From: Rhizorhabdus dicambivorans
Lineage (GTDB): Bacteria > Pseudomonadota > Alphaproteobacteria > Sphingomonadales > Sphingomonadaceae
DNA: 64,000 nucleotides
Reading direction: 5' to 3'
Assembly: GCF_002355275.1 (NCBI RefSeq)
Contig: NZ_CP023449.1
Span: 1,094,001-1,158,000 of the forward strand
Shown here: positions 1 through 9,267 of the stretch, one piece after another
Layout: every line of letters starts with the position of its first letter
How positions within the stretch are numbered: position 1 is the stretch's first letter
The notes under the pieces: model-generated
The model's database searches: none
Told to the model about the DNA's origin: nothing
The model's input: only the letters and a program-made list of their open reading frames with translations
Made by a program: the position numbers and the translations under genes

Positions 1-2037
1 GCCAGCGTCGCTGTGCGCAGCAGCGCGACAGCCGAAGACCTGCCCGGTGCTTCCTTTGCCGGGCTGCACGACAGCTTCCTGGCCGTCCGGGGCGACACGG
101 CGCTCGAAGAGGCGATCCGTCACTGCTTCGCGTCGCTGTTTACCGAGCGCGCGATCCACTATCGTAACCTCAAGGGCTTTGCTCACAACGCCGTGGCGTT
201 GACCGTCGCGGTCCAGGCCATGGTCGATGCCAGCCGGGGCGCGTCCGGGGTCATCTTCACGCTCGATACGGAGAGCGGCTGTCGCGATGTCGTTTTGATA
301 ACGGGCGTGCTTGGCCTCGGCGAGACGCTCGTCCAGGGCGCAGCGGACCCCGACGAGTTTCTCGTCCACAAGCCCACGCTAGCGGCCGGCCATCGGGCGG
401 TGCTCCGCCACAGGATTGGCGCCAAGCAGGTCAGGCTTATCCGGGATGGCGCGCGGACCCGACTCATCCGGCCCTCCGCCGCCATGCGGACCGCGCCCTG
501 CCTCGACGATGAGGCCATCCTGACGCTCGCGGACCAGGCAGTCGCTATTGAAAGCCATTACAGCCGGCGGCTTGGCCGATCACTGGCGATGGATATCGAA
601 TGGGCGCGTGATGGCAGGAGCGGCCGGCTGTACATCGTCCAGGCAAGACCGGAAACCGCACATAGCGAGCGGCGCGGCCAACCTATGCGCTACCGGCTCG
701 AAGGTTCGGGCGGCCATATCCTGCTGGCGGGTCTGGCGGTCGGCGAGGGGATCGCGGCCGGCCCGGTGCGGATTGTCGCCGGTCCGGCCGATCTTGCCAG
801 CGTCAGGCCAGGCGACGTCATCGTCGCCGAAACCACGTCGCCCGATTGGGAGCCGGTGATGCGCAAGGCGGCGGCCATCGTGACCGAGCGGGGTGGGCGC
901 ACCTGCCATGCCGCGATCATCGCCCGCGAACTGGGCATCGCAGCCATTGTCGGCGCCCCATCCGCGCGGAAGCTGCTCGTCGACGAGGCGGACGTCACCG
1001 TCAGCTGCGCGGAAGGTCGGGTGGGTACGGTCTATCGCGGACGGCGCCCGTTCCGGGCCGAGGCGGTCGCGTGGGCTGCTCGCGCGAAAGACGGTCCCGC
1101 CGTGCTGGTCAATATCGCTGATCCTGACAAGGCGTTCCGGATCGCGCAGCTCCCGGTCGATGGTGTCGGCCTGGCAAGAATCGAGTTCATCATCGCGCGC
1201 ACGATCTCCATCCATCCGATGGCGCTGCTGCATCCCGAGCGCATCCCCGATCGCCGCGTTCGGACGGCGATCGCCAAGAAGGCGGGACCGGCGGGCGCTC
1301 GCTATTTCGTCGAGCGGCTCGCCGAGGAGGTCGCGGTCATCGCGGCCGCCTTCTACCCGCGCCCGGTGATCGTCCGGACGTCGGATTTCAAGACCAACGA
1401 ATATCGGGCGTTGCTGGGCGGCGAGAGTTTCGAGACCGCCGAGGATAATCCGATGATCGGGCTGCGCGGCGCGGCGCGCTATGCGCATCCGGCCTATGCC
1501 GAAGCGTTCGCGCTCGAATGCCAGGCGCTTGCCAAGGTACGAGGCGTGATGGGTCTCGACAACGTCATCCCGATGATCCCCTTTTGCCGAACCTTGTCCG
1601 AAGCGCGTACGGTTCTTGCGCGGATGGCCAGCGAAGGTCTCGTCCGCGGTGAGGGCGGCTTGAAGATCTACGCGATGGCCGAGATACCGAGCAACGCGGT
1701 GTCGATCGATGCTTTCGCGGTCCTGTTCGACGGCTTCTCGATCGGATCTAACGACCTGACCCAGCTCACTTTGGGTATCGACCGCGACTCTGCCTTGCTC
1801 GCCGATGCGTTCGATGAGGAAGACCCGGCGGTCCTGTCGCTTATCCAGCAGATCATCGCGGGCGCGCATCGGCATCAACGACCATGTGGGCTGTGCGGAC
1901 AGGGCCCGTCGGATCGCCCCGGCTTTGCCGACTGGCTGATCGCTCAGGGGATCGACAGCCTCAGCCTCAACCCCGACAGTGTGCCCGGTTTCCTCGAACA
2001 TCAGGCGGCCAAGCCCCTCCGGCGAACCGCCACATGA
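1..2037 (+). CDS. ppsA: Phosphoenolpyruvate synthase, 5' end outside window
   Basis: PEP synthase family: makes PEP from pyruvate and ATP through a phosphohistidine intermediate, in the cytoplasm. The frame is open from base 1, and the codons before the first possible start already spell the family motif (AVRSSATAEDLPGASFAG), so the true start lies upstream; about 678 residues are visible of a usual ~790. In order one sees the rest of the ATP-binding domain, the swivelling domain with TERGGRTCHAA (catalytic His codon 907-909), and the C-terminal PEP/pyruvate barrel ending in a CGQ motif (Cys codon 1894-1896). All key residues seen are intact. It overlaps the next small ORF by ATGA, so it probably heads a stress operon with the USP and ATPase genes. 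A pyruvate phosphate dikinase-like role is a less likely alternative. Confidence 0.9.
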   Translation, partial: ASVAVRSSATAEDLPGASFAGLHDSFLAVRGDTALEEAIRHCFASLFTERAIHYRNLKGFAHNAVALTVAVQAMVDASRGASGVIFTLDTESGCRDVVLITGVLGLGETLVQGAADPDEFLVHKPTLAAGHRAVLRHRIGAKQVRLIRDGARTRLIRPSAAMRTAPCLDDEAILTLADQAVAIESHYSRRLGRSLAMDIEWARDGRSGRLYIVQARPETAHSERRGQPMRYRLEGSGGHILLAGLAVGEGIAAGPVRIVAGPADLASVRPGDVIVAETTSPDWEPVMRKAAAIVTERGGRTCHAAIIARELGIAAIVGAPSARKLLVDEADVTVSCAEGRVGTVYRGRRPFRAEAVAWAARAKDGPAVLVNIADPDKAFRIAQLPVDGVGLARIEFIIARTISIHPMALLHPERIPDRRVRTAIAKKAGPAGARYFVERLAEEVAVIAAAFYPRPVIVRTSDFKTNEYRALLGGESFETAEDNPMIGLRGAARYAHPAYAEAFALECQALAKVRGVMGLDNVIPMIPFCRTLSEARTVLARMASEGLVRGEGGLKIYAMAEIPSNAVSIDAFAVLFDGFSIGSNDLTQLTLGIDRDSALLADAFDEEDPAVLSLIQQIIAGAHRHQRPCGLCGQGPSDRPGFADWLIAQGIDSLSLNPDSVPGFLEHQAAKPLRRTAT

Positions 2038-2180
2038 TTCCACGTCGCACGCTATCCCGGACGGGGTGGGCGGCCATGGGGCTCGGCCTGCTTCTTCTCG
2101 CCGTTCTCGGCGCGTGGCTCATAGCCCACGCGGCCGCGCCGTGGGTGATTGGACATGCGTGTATCGAGCTTGGCATCTGA
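2034..2180 (+). CDS. Small single-pass membrane protein
   Basis: A 48-residue ORF whose ATG overlaps the ppsA stop codon (ATGA). It has a basic N-terminus (MIPRRTLSRTGW) followed by one hydrophobic segment (about residues 14-36). The overlap and the closely following USP frame suggest translational coupling. No family is recognised. It could be a real small membrane protein or an incidental reading frame between two coupled genes; the basic-then-hydrophobic layout favours a real one. Confidence 0.45.
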   Translation: MIPRRTLSRTGWAAMGLGLLLLAVLGAWLIAHAAAPWVIGHACIELGI

Positions 2181-2182
2181 AC

Positions 2183-2912
2183 TTGGCCGAGATCCTCGTC
2201 TTGATCGATCGGCCCGACGCCATGGCCACACGCTTGCCGGCAGCCTTGGCGCTTCGCCAGATCTGGGGTGCCGAGCTGATCTGTGCCGATCTTTTGTCGC
2301 GGCGCGCGACCGCCCGGGTTGATGGCAGCAGGCGAGGAGAAGGGGGATGGCGCGTGGTGCCTGCTGCGGGCGCTTGAGCTGTCGGCAGACCGCTTCGTCT
2401 GGACCTGGCTTCACCGCGAGGATGTCGGTCGGATCATAAGCGCGGCGGCGCGATCGACGTTCGTGCTGTGCGGTCCCGGCGGGTCTGGCAGTCTGGCCGC
2501 CGAGCTGGTAGCCGCCCGACTGGAGCCCACCATCATCATGCCTGACGGTCGCCGGTCGACACAGCCGACTGGCAGGATATTGATCGGCTGGGATGATGCC
2601 GTCCGCCGGCCAATCGGCGACCTCCTCCCGCTGCTACGCAGAGCAGATCATATCGAGCTGCTGGTTGCCGAGGCGGACAGCCTGGTCTGTGCTCAAGCCC
2701 TTCGCCATTTGCGCGATTTTGGCCTGGGAGCTGTTCTGCGGGTTGTTCCGAGCGATATCGAAATATCCGAATTCCTCGCTCGCACCTGGTCGCAGCTCCG
2801 CGCGGACTGGCTGATCCTGTCCAGAGCGAGAGATATTCGCCGGGGCCCCTGGTATCGGTCTTTGCCCCGGCTGATCGCCGATCCGATCTGCCCGCTGATC
2901 GTCGGGTGCTGA
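2183..2912 (+). pseudogene. Universal stress protein with internal frameshift
   Basis: Two overlapping frames together make one USP-type protein. The first starts at a TTG at 2183 and reads AEILVLIDRPDAMATRLPAA, a typical USP beta-strand start. It stays coherent until about 2300, after which its translation turns low-complexity. From about 2310 the frame one base further along reads GLMAAGEEKGDG and continues to a USP-like C-terminus (LIADPICPLIVGC). The whole is 730 bases, one more than a multiple of three, fitting a one-base insertion near 2295-2315. It sits three bases after the small membrane ORF and ends one base before the ATPase start. It may be a genuine pseudogene or a sequencing error; programmed frameshifting is unlikely because no slippery heptamer is obvious. 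Confidence 0.65.
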
Positions 2913-2913
2913 C

Positions 2914-5433
2914 ATGGCGATCGACCCTTCCTCCCACGGGCTAAGCTCGGATGAAGCGCGGCGGCGCCTCGCGCAGGACGGCTCGAACAGCCTGCCGGCA
3001 ACGGGCCGGCGGGGGATTGGCACGATCCTCCTTGAAACCCTGCGTGAGCCCATGCTGTCGCTGCTACTCTTGGGAGGGGGCGCCTATTATCTGCTCGGCG
3101 ATCGGCTCGAGGCGTCGGTCCTCCTGACCTTTGCGACCTTCTCGGTCGGGGTCACGATCTGGCAAAATTATCGGACCGAGCGCATCCTTAGTGCGCTTCG
3201 CGATCTTGCTGCCCCGCGTGCGATGGTGTTGCGGGACGGCGTACCCTGCCGCATTGCCGGTCATGAGGTCGTACGCGGCGACGTTCTCCTGGTCGAGGCC
3301 GGCGACCGCGTCGCCGCCGATGCCGATATCCTGACGGCTGATCGGTGCGAAACCGATGAATCGTTGTTGACGGGTGAGGCCCTGGCGATCGCCAAGACGG
3401 TCCGACGCGATGGTCAGTCAGTTGAGGATGCCCAGCGGCTGTTCGGCGGCACGCTTGTCACCCGTGGCAGTGCGACGGCCTTGGTGGTGGCGACCGGAAT
3501 TGCCAGCGCGGTCGGACGGATCGGGGCGGCGGTCGCGGGGATCGAGGCGACTCCCCCGAGGCTGACGGTGGAGACGCGGCGGATCGTCCAAATATGTGGC
3601 CTGGGCGCTGGGCTGGTTGCGCTCGCGGTCGTCGTCCTGTTCGGGCTGCTGCGCGGTGGCTGGCTCGAGGCAGCCCTTGCAGGGATCGCGATTGGCATGG
3701 CGATGATCCCGGAGGAGTTTCCGGTCGTCCTCACCATCTTCCTGGCGGTGGGTGCGTGGCGCATCGCGCGTGCGGGTGTCCTCGCCCGGCGCGCGGCGGC
3801 AATCGAGACGCTGGGTGCGGCCACCATCCTTTGCGTCGACAAGACCGGCACCCTTACCGAAAACCTGATGGCCGTCGCCGGCTATTGGCGGCCGGGGGGC
3901 AGGATCAGCGCGAAAGACGATCCCGACCTGCTTCGAGCCGCGATCGGCGCCAGCGCGATTCTCGCCGTCGACCCGATGGAGATTGCGTTCCAGCGGGCGG
4001 CCACGGGCCATGATGATCTGACCGACGGGCTCGGCGCCGACCGCCTCGAGCGGACCTTTCCCTTGTCGGAAAGCTGCCTTGCCATGGCAAATCTCTGGCG
4101 CGAGCCCGATGGTGGGCACCGCCTCTACGTCAAGGGCGCTCCCGAGACCGTGATGGAGTTGTGCGGTCTCTCCAATGTAGAGCGCGAACTCTGGCGCGGT
4201 GCGATCGAGGCGATGGCGGATCAGGGCATGCGCGTGCTCGGCCTGGCGACGGCCCTTCCGGACTCCGTGACCACGGTGGAGCTTCAGCGAGTTCCGCTCA
4301 GCCCGCTTGGTCTGATCGGACTCTCGGATCCGCTGCGCGCAGCTGTGCCGGCCGCGATAGCGGCGTGTCGCCAGGCATCGATCCGGGTGATGATGATCAC
4401 CGGCGACCATGTCGCGACCGCCCGCAGCATCGCCAGGGCCGCAGGCCTCGCCGACGATAGGCTGCTCACTGGTGCCGAGATCGAGGGTCTGAGCGATGAA
4501 GGCTTGTCGCAACGCCTGACGACGGTCGATGTCGTTGCCCGTGCCCGGCCCGACCAAAAGCTCCGGATCGTCGAAGCGTTGAAGCGTCAGGGAGAGGTCG
4601 TCGCGATGACGGGTGACGGGGTCAACGACGCACCGGCGTTGAAGGCCGCGGATATCGGGATCGCGATGGGAAAGCGCGGTACCGATGTCGCGCGCGAGGC
4701 TGCGGCGCTCGTTCTCCTTGACGACGATTTCCGTGCCATTGTCGCAGCGGTGGAGCTGGGCCGTCGCATCTTCGACAATATCCGCAAGGCGATGGGCTTC
4801 ATATTCGCGGTCCATGTCCCGATTGCCGTGCTGGCCCTGCTGCCGCTCGTAACGGGTCTACCGCTTCTGCTTGCACCGATCCACATCGCGGTGCTGGAGT
4901 TGATCATCGATCCGGCGTGCGCCCTGGTGTTCGAGGTCGAGGCGGCCGAGCCCGACGTCATGCGCCGCCCGCCCCGCGACCCGCACGCACACCTCTTTTC
5001 GTGGCGCCGGATTCGCGGAAGCGTGAGCCAGGGCGGTTTCGCCGCCGGGCTGCTGGCGCTATTGTGTCTCGGGCTGGCGGAGGCCGGCGTCGAGGAAAGC
5101 CGGATGCGCGGCGTCATGTTCCTTTCGCTGATAGCGGCGGTCCTGGCCCTCATCATGGTCAACCGCAGGACGGCCGGCCGTTTCGATATCAGGACGACAA
5201 ACCGGCCCCTGATCCTCCTGCTGACCGGGGCCGCGACCTTCGCCGGAGCCTGTCTTCTTCTCGCCCCACTCCGTCACCTGCTGCAGATCGATCGACTGGC
5301 GCCGCTCGACGGGCTCCTGGCGCTTGCTGTAGGCGGTATGATCGTCGGCGCGGTCGAGCTTGTCAGGCGCGGTACCGTTCGGCTTCATCCTCCAGCTGGC
5401 GTTCGAGCAATTTCATCCGATCGACGATATTGA
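2914..5433 (+). CDS. Cation-transporting P-type ATPase
   Basis: Integral membrane P-type ATPase of 839 residues, HAD superfamily, P2-like. Visible elements are the actuator motif (DESLLTGEA), the phosphorylation site CVDKTGTLTEN (Asp309), MMITGDH, MTGDGVNDAPALK, and an M4 helix reading PEEFPVVLTIF where Ca2+ pumps have PEGLP. There are no N-terminal heavy-metal CXXC domains, so a soft-metal exporter is unlikely; the ion is not determined. The start is one base after the USP stop. Pumps of this kind also occur with USPs in hypoxia or dormancy gene sets (for example CtpF in the DosR regulon), which fits the neighbours. Its last 71 bases overlap the convergent K+ channel gene. Confidence 0.88.
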   Translation: MAIDPSSHGLSSDEARRRLAQDGSNSLPATGRRGIGTILLETLREPMLSLLLLGGGAYYLLGDRLEASVLLTFATFSVGVTIWQNYRTERILSALRDLAAPRAMVLRDGVPCRIAGHEVVRGDVLLVEAGDRVAADADILTADRCETDESLLTGEALAIAKTVRRDGQSVEDAQRLFGGTLVTRGSATALVVATGIASAVGRIGAAVAGIEATPPRLTVETRRIVQICGLGAGLVALAVVVLFGLLRGGWLEAALAGIAIGMAMIPEEFPVVLTIFLAVGAWRIARAGVLARRAAAIETLGAATILCVDKTGTLTENLMAVAGYWRPGGRISAKDDPDLLRAAIGASAILAVDPMEIAFQRAATGHDDLTDGLGADRLERTFPLSESCLAMANLWREPDGGHRLYVKGAPETVMELCGLSNVERELWRGAIEAMADQGMRVLGLATALPDSVTTVELQRVPLSPLGLIGLSDPLRAAVPAAIAACRQASIRVMMITGDHVATARSIARAAGLADDRLLTGAEIEGLSDEGLSQRLTTVDVVARARPDQKLRIVEALKRQGEVVAMTGDGVNDAPALKAADIGIAMGKRGTDVAREAAALVLLDDDFRAIVAAVELGRRIFDNIRKAMGFIFAVHVPIAVLALLPLVTGLPLLLAPIHIAVLELIIDPACALVFEVEAAEPDVMRRPPRDPHAHLFSWRRIRGSVSQGGFAAGLLALLCLGLAEAGVEESRMRGVMFLSLIAAVLALIMVNRRTAGRFDIRTTNRPLILLLTGAATFAGACLLLAPLRHLLQIDRLAPLDGLLALAVGGMIVGAVELVRRGTVRLHPPAGVRAISSDRRY

Positions 5434-5824
5434 AGAAGAAGGCGGTCGACCAACCGAGAAGGATAATGCCATTGGCCCCCTCGATGGCGCCGAGGATGCG
5501 CGTGCCGTGGGGCAGGACGACGTCGCCATAGCCGATCGTGACATAGGTCGTGGTCGAGAAATAAAGGGCTTCCTCCCAGCCAGCGAAGATCGCAAGGCCG
5601 CGATAGACGGCGGCCCAACCCCAGATCTCGCACGTGTGCAACGCGAACAGGCCGAACGCGACCGTCATCACCACCAGCACCGACATCGCCATGTCGCGTG
5701 CCGGAGACGTTGCGCGACGATGCCGTCGGAGGAGTGCCAGGAGGGCGGCGAGGCCGAGCAGGTGGAACAACACCATCGCGGCCACGATGAGCGATGCGAG
5801 AGCAAGCTGGGTGGAAAGGGTCAT
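5363..5824 (-). CDS. Two-TM potassium channel family protein
   Basis: Membrane protein of 153 residues with hydrophobic segments at about 8-32 and 46-66, a pore helix, the K+ selectivity filter TIGYGD (residues 96-101), and a final membrane helix (about 112-132). It ends in a short charged tail (LLERQLEDEAERYRA). This is the minimal ion-channel (Ion_trans_2) layout without an attached RCK domain, so gating ligands cannot be inferred. It converges on the P-type ATPase and overlaps its 3' end by 71 bases. It is divergent from the acyl-CoA synthetase, and the region between carries TACGTA and TACGCA sites. The filter makes the channel assignment firm; physiological direction and specificity are inferred. 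Confidence 0.85.
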   Translation of the reverse strand: MTLSTQLALASLIVAAMVLFHLLGLAALLALLRRHRRATSPARDMAMSVLVVMTVAFGLFALHTCEIWGWAAVYRGLAIFAGWEEALYFSTTTYVTIGYGDVVLPHGTRILGAIEGANGIILLGWSTAFFFNIVDRMKLLERQLEDEAERYRA

Positions 5825-5866
5825 GTCGAGAGTTTCGGCCGCAGCGCCCGCGCGACCAACTCGGAA

Positions 5867-5914
5867 GTCTACGTAACGACTCGCCGCGCGCTGTGGACAT
5901 TACGCATATCCGGG
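5867..5914 (+). promoter_or_regulatory. Paired TACGTA / TACGCAT sites upstream of the acyl-CoA synthetase
   Basis: TACGTA at 5870-5875 and ACATTACGCATATCCGGG around 5897-5914, 31 bases apart (about three helical turns), with the second 65 bases before the ATG at 5966. The second site matches sites upstream of several other genes in this island. It is proposed as a binding site for a FixJ/NarL-type response regulator; that assignment is inference. Confidence 0.5.
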
Positions 5915-5965
5915 CGATGCGAGGGGCCGCATCACCTGCCTGACCATCCAGCTCGGGAGGATCCG

Positions 5966-8635
5966 ATGTCGATCCGCGATTTGCACTGCCTTCTTCAGCC
6001 CCGTTCGATCGCCGTCATCGGCGGATCGTCACGTCCCGGGTCGCTCGGCCGCGACCTTCTTGAGAATATCCGCAGCGGCGGTTTCACGGGCCCGATCATG
6101 GCGGTCAACCCAAAGCCGGTCGCGATGCCCGGCGTCAGCTGGGCATCTTCGGTGGACAAGCTGGAAACCGTTCCCGATCTGGTCTTGGTCGTCACACCGG
6201 CTGAGACCGTTGCCGCGATCATCGAGGATCTGGGCCGCCTCGGCGCCCGCCTCGCGGTGGTGCTCTCCGCAGGCTTCGAGACCGACGCCGGGCTGGCGAG
6301 TGGCGTGCGCGAGACCGCGCGCAGGCACCGCGTCCGGCTTGTTGGTCCCAATACCATCGGGTTGATCGTGCCGGGCGCCGGCCTCAACGCCTCCTTCGCC
6401 CCCAAGGCAGCTCAACCCGGCGGTCTGGCGCTGATATCGCAGAGCGGCGCCATCGTCGCGGCCATGATCGACTGGGCGGCGGAACGGCCGATCGGTTTTT
6501 CGGGAATCGTCTCGGTCGGCGACATGGTCGACGTCGATCTCGGGGACCTGATCGACCTCTTTGCGGTCGATCCCGCGACCCGGGCGATCCTGCTCTATCT
6601 CGAAGCGGTGACTGAGCCCGAGAAGTTCATATCCGCGGCCCGGGCTGCGGCCCGGCTGAAGCCGGTCATTGCGATCAAGGCGGGCCGGAGCGCGGCCGGA
6701 GCGGCCGCGGCCCGCTCGCATACCGGCGCGCTGGCCGGTTCGGCAGAGGTCTATCAGACCGTGCTAGAACGTTGTGGTGTGGTGGTCGTCGACAGTCTTA
6801 CCGGGCTGCTCGATGCCGCCGAGGTCACCGCGCGGCTCAAGCCGCCCGCTGGCGGGCGGGTGACCATTCTCACCAATGGTGGCGGTGCCGGTATCCTCGC
6901 GGCGGATGCGCTGGAAGGTGCCGGCGCAAGCCTCGCGCCGCTAGATTCGACTTTGAGGGCGCGGCTCGACGAGCTGCTTCCGCCGGCCTGGTCGCAGGGC
7001 AATCCGATCGATCTGCTCGGCGACGCCGATCCGCTCCGCTACCGCCATGCTCTGCGGCATGCCCTCGCGGCACCCGACTCCGACGTCCTGCTGCTGTTCC
7101 ATTGTCCGACGCGAGGCGTCTCTTCGCTCGCGGTGGCCGAAGCGGTCGTCGCTGAGCTGTCGGCGGCGCGCGCGGCCGGCTGCCGCAAGCCAGTGATCGC
7201 CTGCTGGCTAGGGGCACCCGACAGCACGGTGCGCACCACGCTGGCGACCGCCGACATACCGCTTTTCACGACGCCCGACGACGCCGTCCGGGGGCTGGGC
7301 TATCTGCTTGCCGCGGGCCGGGCGCAGTCCATCCTGATCGAGAAACGCCCCTTGCATGCCACTCCCCCCAACCGTGCCGCGGCAACCCGCTTGATCGCTG
7401 GGGTACGCAAGGCGGGGCGCACCCTGATGAGCGAGATCGAGGCGAAGGACTTGCTCGCCGCCTATGGCGTTCCGGTGATCCCGACCCGCTTCGCGGCCAA
7501 GGCCGATGACGTGCTCGACGCCTGCGCGGACCTTGCCCCGCCTTATGTCGTGAAGCTCGTCTCGCCCAACATTACCCATAAGGCGGACGTCGGCGGCGTG
7601 GCGCTCGGACTGTCTTCCGACAGCACAGCAGCGACGGCGGCGTTCACGATGGCGGAGCGGGTCGCCCGTTGCCATCCCGAAGCCACGGTGAGCGGCTTTG
7701 CGGTCGAGACCATGTCGGTGCGGCCGCATGCGCTGGAGCTCATCGCCGGCATCGCCAACGACCCGACCTTCGGTCCGGTCGTCCTGTTCGGGGCTGGCGG
7801 CCACGCCGTGGAGGTCATCGACGACAAGGCCTTGGGGCTTCCGCCGCTCGATCGGGAACAAGCGATGAAGATGATCGACCGGACCCGCATCGGTCGTCAG
7901 TTGAAGGGATACCGGACCCGGCTTCCCGCCGATCGCGTCGGAATCGCCGATGTGCTATGTGCGTTGTCGCAGATCGCCATCGATCATCCCGAGGTCGTTG
8001 AGCTCGACATCAACCCGCTCGTTGCCGACGCGGATGGGGTCATGGTGCTCGACGCCCGCGCGGTGATCAGCCTTGAGCGTGCGCCAGCGTCGCGGCTCGT
8101 TATCCGACCGGTACCGGTCGAATGGGCGGCGGATCTGGTCACGCGCTCGGGCGCACACATCCATGTCCGGCCGGTCGTTCCCGAGGATGAGGCGATGCTC
8201 GCGGAAATGTTCCGAAACGTCAGCCCGGACGATCTCCGTTTCCGCTTCTTTTCAAGCTTGCGCCAGGTCGATCATGACCATCTCGCGATGATGACCCAGG
8301 TGGATTATCGCCGCACTATCAGCTTTGTGGCCGTGGCACCCGACGGCAAGGCGATCGCCGTCGCCTTGCTTGCGTCCGACGCCGATCGCGTGCGCGCCGA
8401 GGTCGCACTATCGACCCGCGCCGACTGGAAGGGCAAGGGGGTCAGCTATAGCTTGCTTGACCATGTCATCCGCTACGCGGCCGCGCAGGGAATCGCGACG
8501 ATAGAGGCGGTCGAAAGCGCCGATCATGAGGAGGCGATCAGCCTCGAGCGCGATCTTGGCTTCGTGGCGATACGAAGTGCCGATGATCCGGCACTTTGTA
8601 TCGTTCGTCGCGATCTCAGCCCTTCGGCTGCCTGA
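5966..8635 (+). CDS. ADP-forming acyl-CoA synthetase fused to GNAT acetyltransferase
   Basis: Bifunctional cytoplasmic protein of 889 residues. Residues ~1-460 are the CoA-binding/succinyl-CoA-ligase-like alpha part, with the phosphohistidine motif RSHTGALAGS (His252). Residues ~480-700 form an ATP-grasp beta domain (PYVVKLVSPNITHKADVGG). Residues ~728-880 are a GNAT fold. The family (Pat/PatZ/Pka-type) acetylates proteins such as acetyl-CoA synthetase, or makes acyl-CoA with ADP release; retention of the His suggests synthetase chemistry is possible. The ATG at 5966 is chosen for its GGGAGGAT ribosome site, although the frame is open further upstream. It is followed after one base by a quinone reductase gene. 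The stand-alone GNAT at 22035 resembles its C-terminal domain. Confidence 0.88.
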   Translation: MSIRDLHCLLQPRSIAVIGGSSRPGSLGRDLLENIRSGGFTGPIMAVNPKPVAMPGVSWASSVDKLETVPDLVLVVTPAETVAAIIEDLGRLGARLAVVLSAGFETDAGLASGVRETARRHRVRLVGPNTIGLIVPGAGLNASFAPKAAQPGGLALISQSGAIVAAMIDWAAERPIGFSGIVSVGDMVDVDLGDLIDLFAVDPATRAILLYLEAVTEPEKFISAARAAARLKPVIAIKAGRSAAGAAAARSHTGALAGSAEVYQTVLERCGVVVVDSLTGLLDAAEVTARLKPPAGGRVTILTNGGGAGILAADALEGAGASLAPLDSTLRARLDELLPPAWSQGNPIDLLGDADPLRYRHALRHALAAPDSDVLLLFHCPTRGVSSLAVAEAVVAELSAARAAGCRKPVIACWLGAPDSTVRTTLATADIPLFTTPDDAVRGLGYLLAAGRAQSILIEKRPLHATPPNRAAATRLIAGVRKAGRTLMSEIEAKDLLAAYGVPVIPTRFAAKADDVLDACADLAPPYVVKLVSPNITHKADVGGVALGLSSDSTAATAAFTMAERVARCHPEATVSGFAVETMSVRPHALELIAGIANDPTFGPVVLFGAGGHAVEVIDDKALGLPPLDREQAMKMIDRTRIGRQLKGYRTRLPADRVGIADVLCALSQIAIDHPEVVELDINPLVADADGVMVLDARAVISLERAPASRLVIRPVPVEWAADLVTRSGAHIHVRPVVPEDEAMLAEMFRNVSPDDLRFRFFSSLRQVDHDHLAMMTQVDYRRTISFVAVAPDGKAIAVALLASDADRVRAEVALSTRADWKGKGVSYSLLDHVIRYAAAQGIATIEAVESADHEEAISLERDLGFVAIRSADDPALCIVRRDLSPSAA

Positions 8636-8636
8636 G

Positions 8637-9218
8637 ATGCGGCACATGCGCAAGGTCCTCGTTATTGACGGTCATCCCGATCCGACGAAGGAGCGACTGA
8701 TCCACGCGCTGGCGACGGCCTATAGGACTGCGGCGGAGGAGGCGGGCCATGAGGTGCGGACCGCGACATTGGCCGTGCTGGACCTCGCGCCGCTGCGGAG
8801 CCGAGCCGAATGGGAGACGGGCACATTGCCCGAGGGGATAGCGGCGGTTCAGGCCGATCTGCTCTGGGCGGATCATCTCGTATTGCTGTTTCCGCTCTGG
8901 CTCGGTGACATGCCGGCGCTGACGAAGGCGTTGCTGGAGCAGATCCTCCGGCCCGGCTTCGCTTTCGGGGAGGATCGCGGGCGGCTGCGACCTCGGCTCG
9001 GGGGGCGCTCGGCGCGCCTTATCGTCACAATGGGAATGCCGGCGGCGATCTATCGTCTCTGGTATGCAGGCCATGCGATCAAGGTGCTTCGCCGGTCGAT
9101 CTGCGGCCTCGTCGGCATTCGCCCGGTCAGGGCGACGGTCATAGGCAGCATCGAACGCACGGGCACGGCCGAGCGCGCGCTGCGCCACATGGCGAGGCTT
9201 GGCCGGCGCGCGCGCTGA
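8637..9218 (+). CDS. NAD(P)H dehydrogenase (quinone), flavodoxin-like fold
   Basis: A 193-residue soluble protein of the NQO1/KefF-like flavodoxin-fold family, which uses FMN or FAD and NAD(P)H to reduce quinones by two electrons. It starts with the typical beta-strand KVLVIDGHPDP (phosphate-binding loop) and later has LVLLFPLWLGDMPALTKALLEQ, the family's substrate-side segment. The ATG at 8637 follows the synthetase stop by one base, so the two are probably co-transcribed; an ATG at 8646 is an alternative start. A strong bidirectional hairpin lies directly after its stop. A role in redox stress or in regulating the nearby K+ channel, as KefF does for KefC, is conceivable but not shown. Confidence 0.82.
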   Translation: MRHMRKVLVIDGHPDPTKERLIHALATAYRTAAEEAGHEVRTATLAVLDLAPLRSRAEWETGTLPEGIAAVQADLLWADHLVLLFPLWLGDMPALTKALLEQILRPGFAFGEDRGRLRPRLGGRSARLIVTMGMPAAIYRLWYAGHAIKVLRRSICGLVGIRPVRATVIGSIERTGTAERALRHMARLGRRAR

Positions 9219-9220
9219 CG

Positions 9221-9253
9221 AAAAGGGCCGCCGACCTCTCGATCGGCGGCCCT
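9221..9253. terminator. Bidirectional intrinsic terminator
   Basis: Perfect 10-base-pair stem GGGCCGCCGA / TCGGCGGCCC (9225-9234 with 9243-9252) and an 8-base loop. It is preceded by AAAA on the + strand, giving a TTTT run for minus-strand transcripts. It sits between the convergent ends of the quinone reductase and BON genes. Confidence 0.85.
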
Positions 9254-9267
9254 GCTTTGTCGAGTGC

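Noticed and set aside
580-2043. Long minus-strand open frame (487 codons) opposite ppsA
   Set aside because: Arg/Asp/Gly-rich shadow of a high-GC gene; no family look, and the + strand gene is certain.
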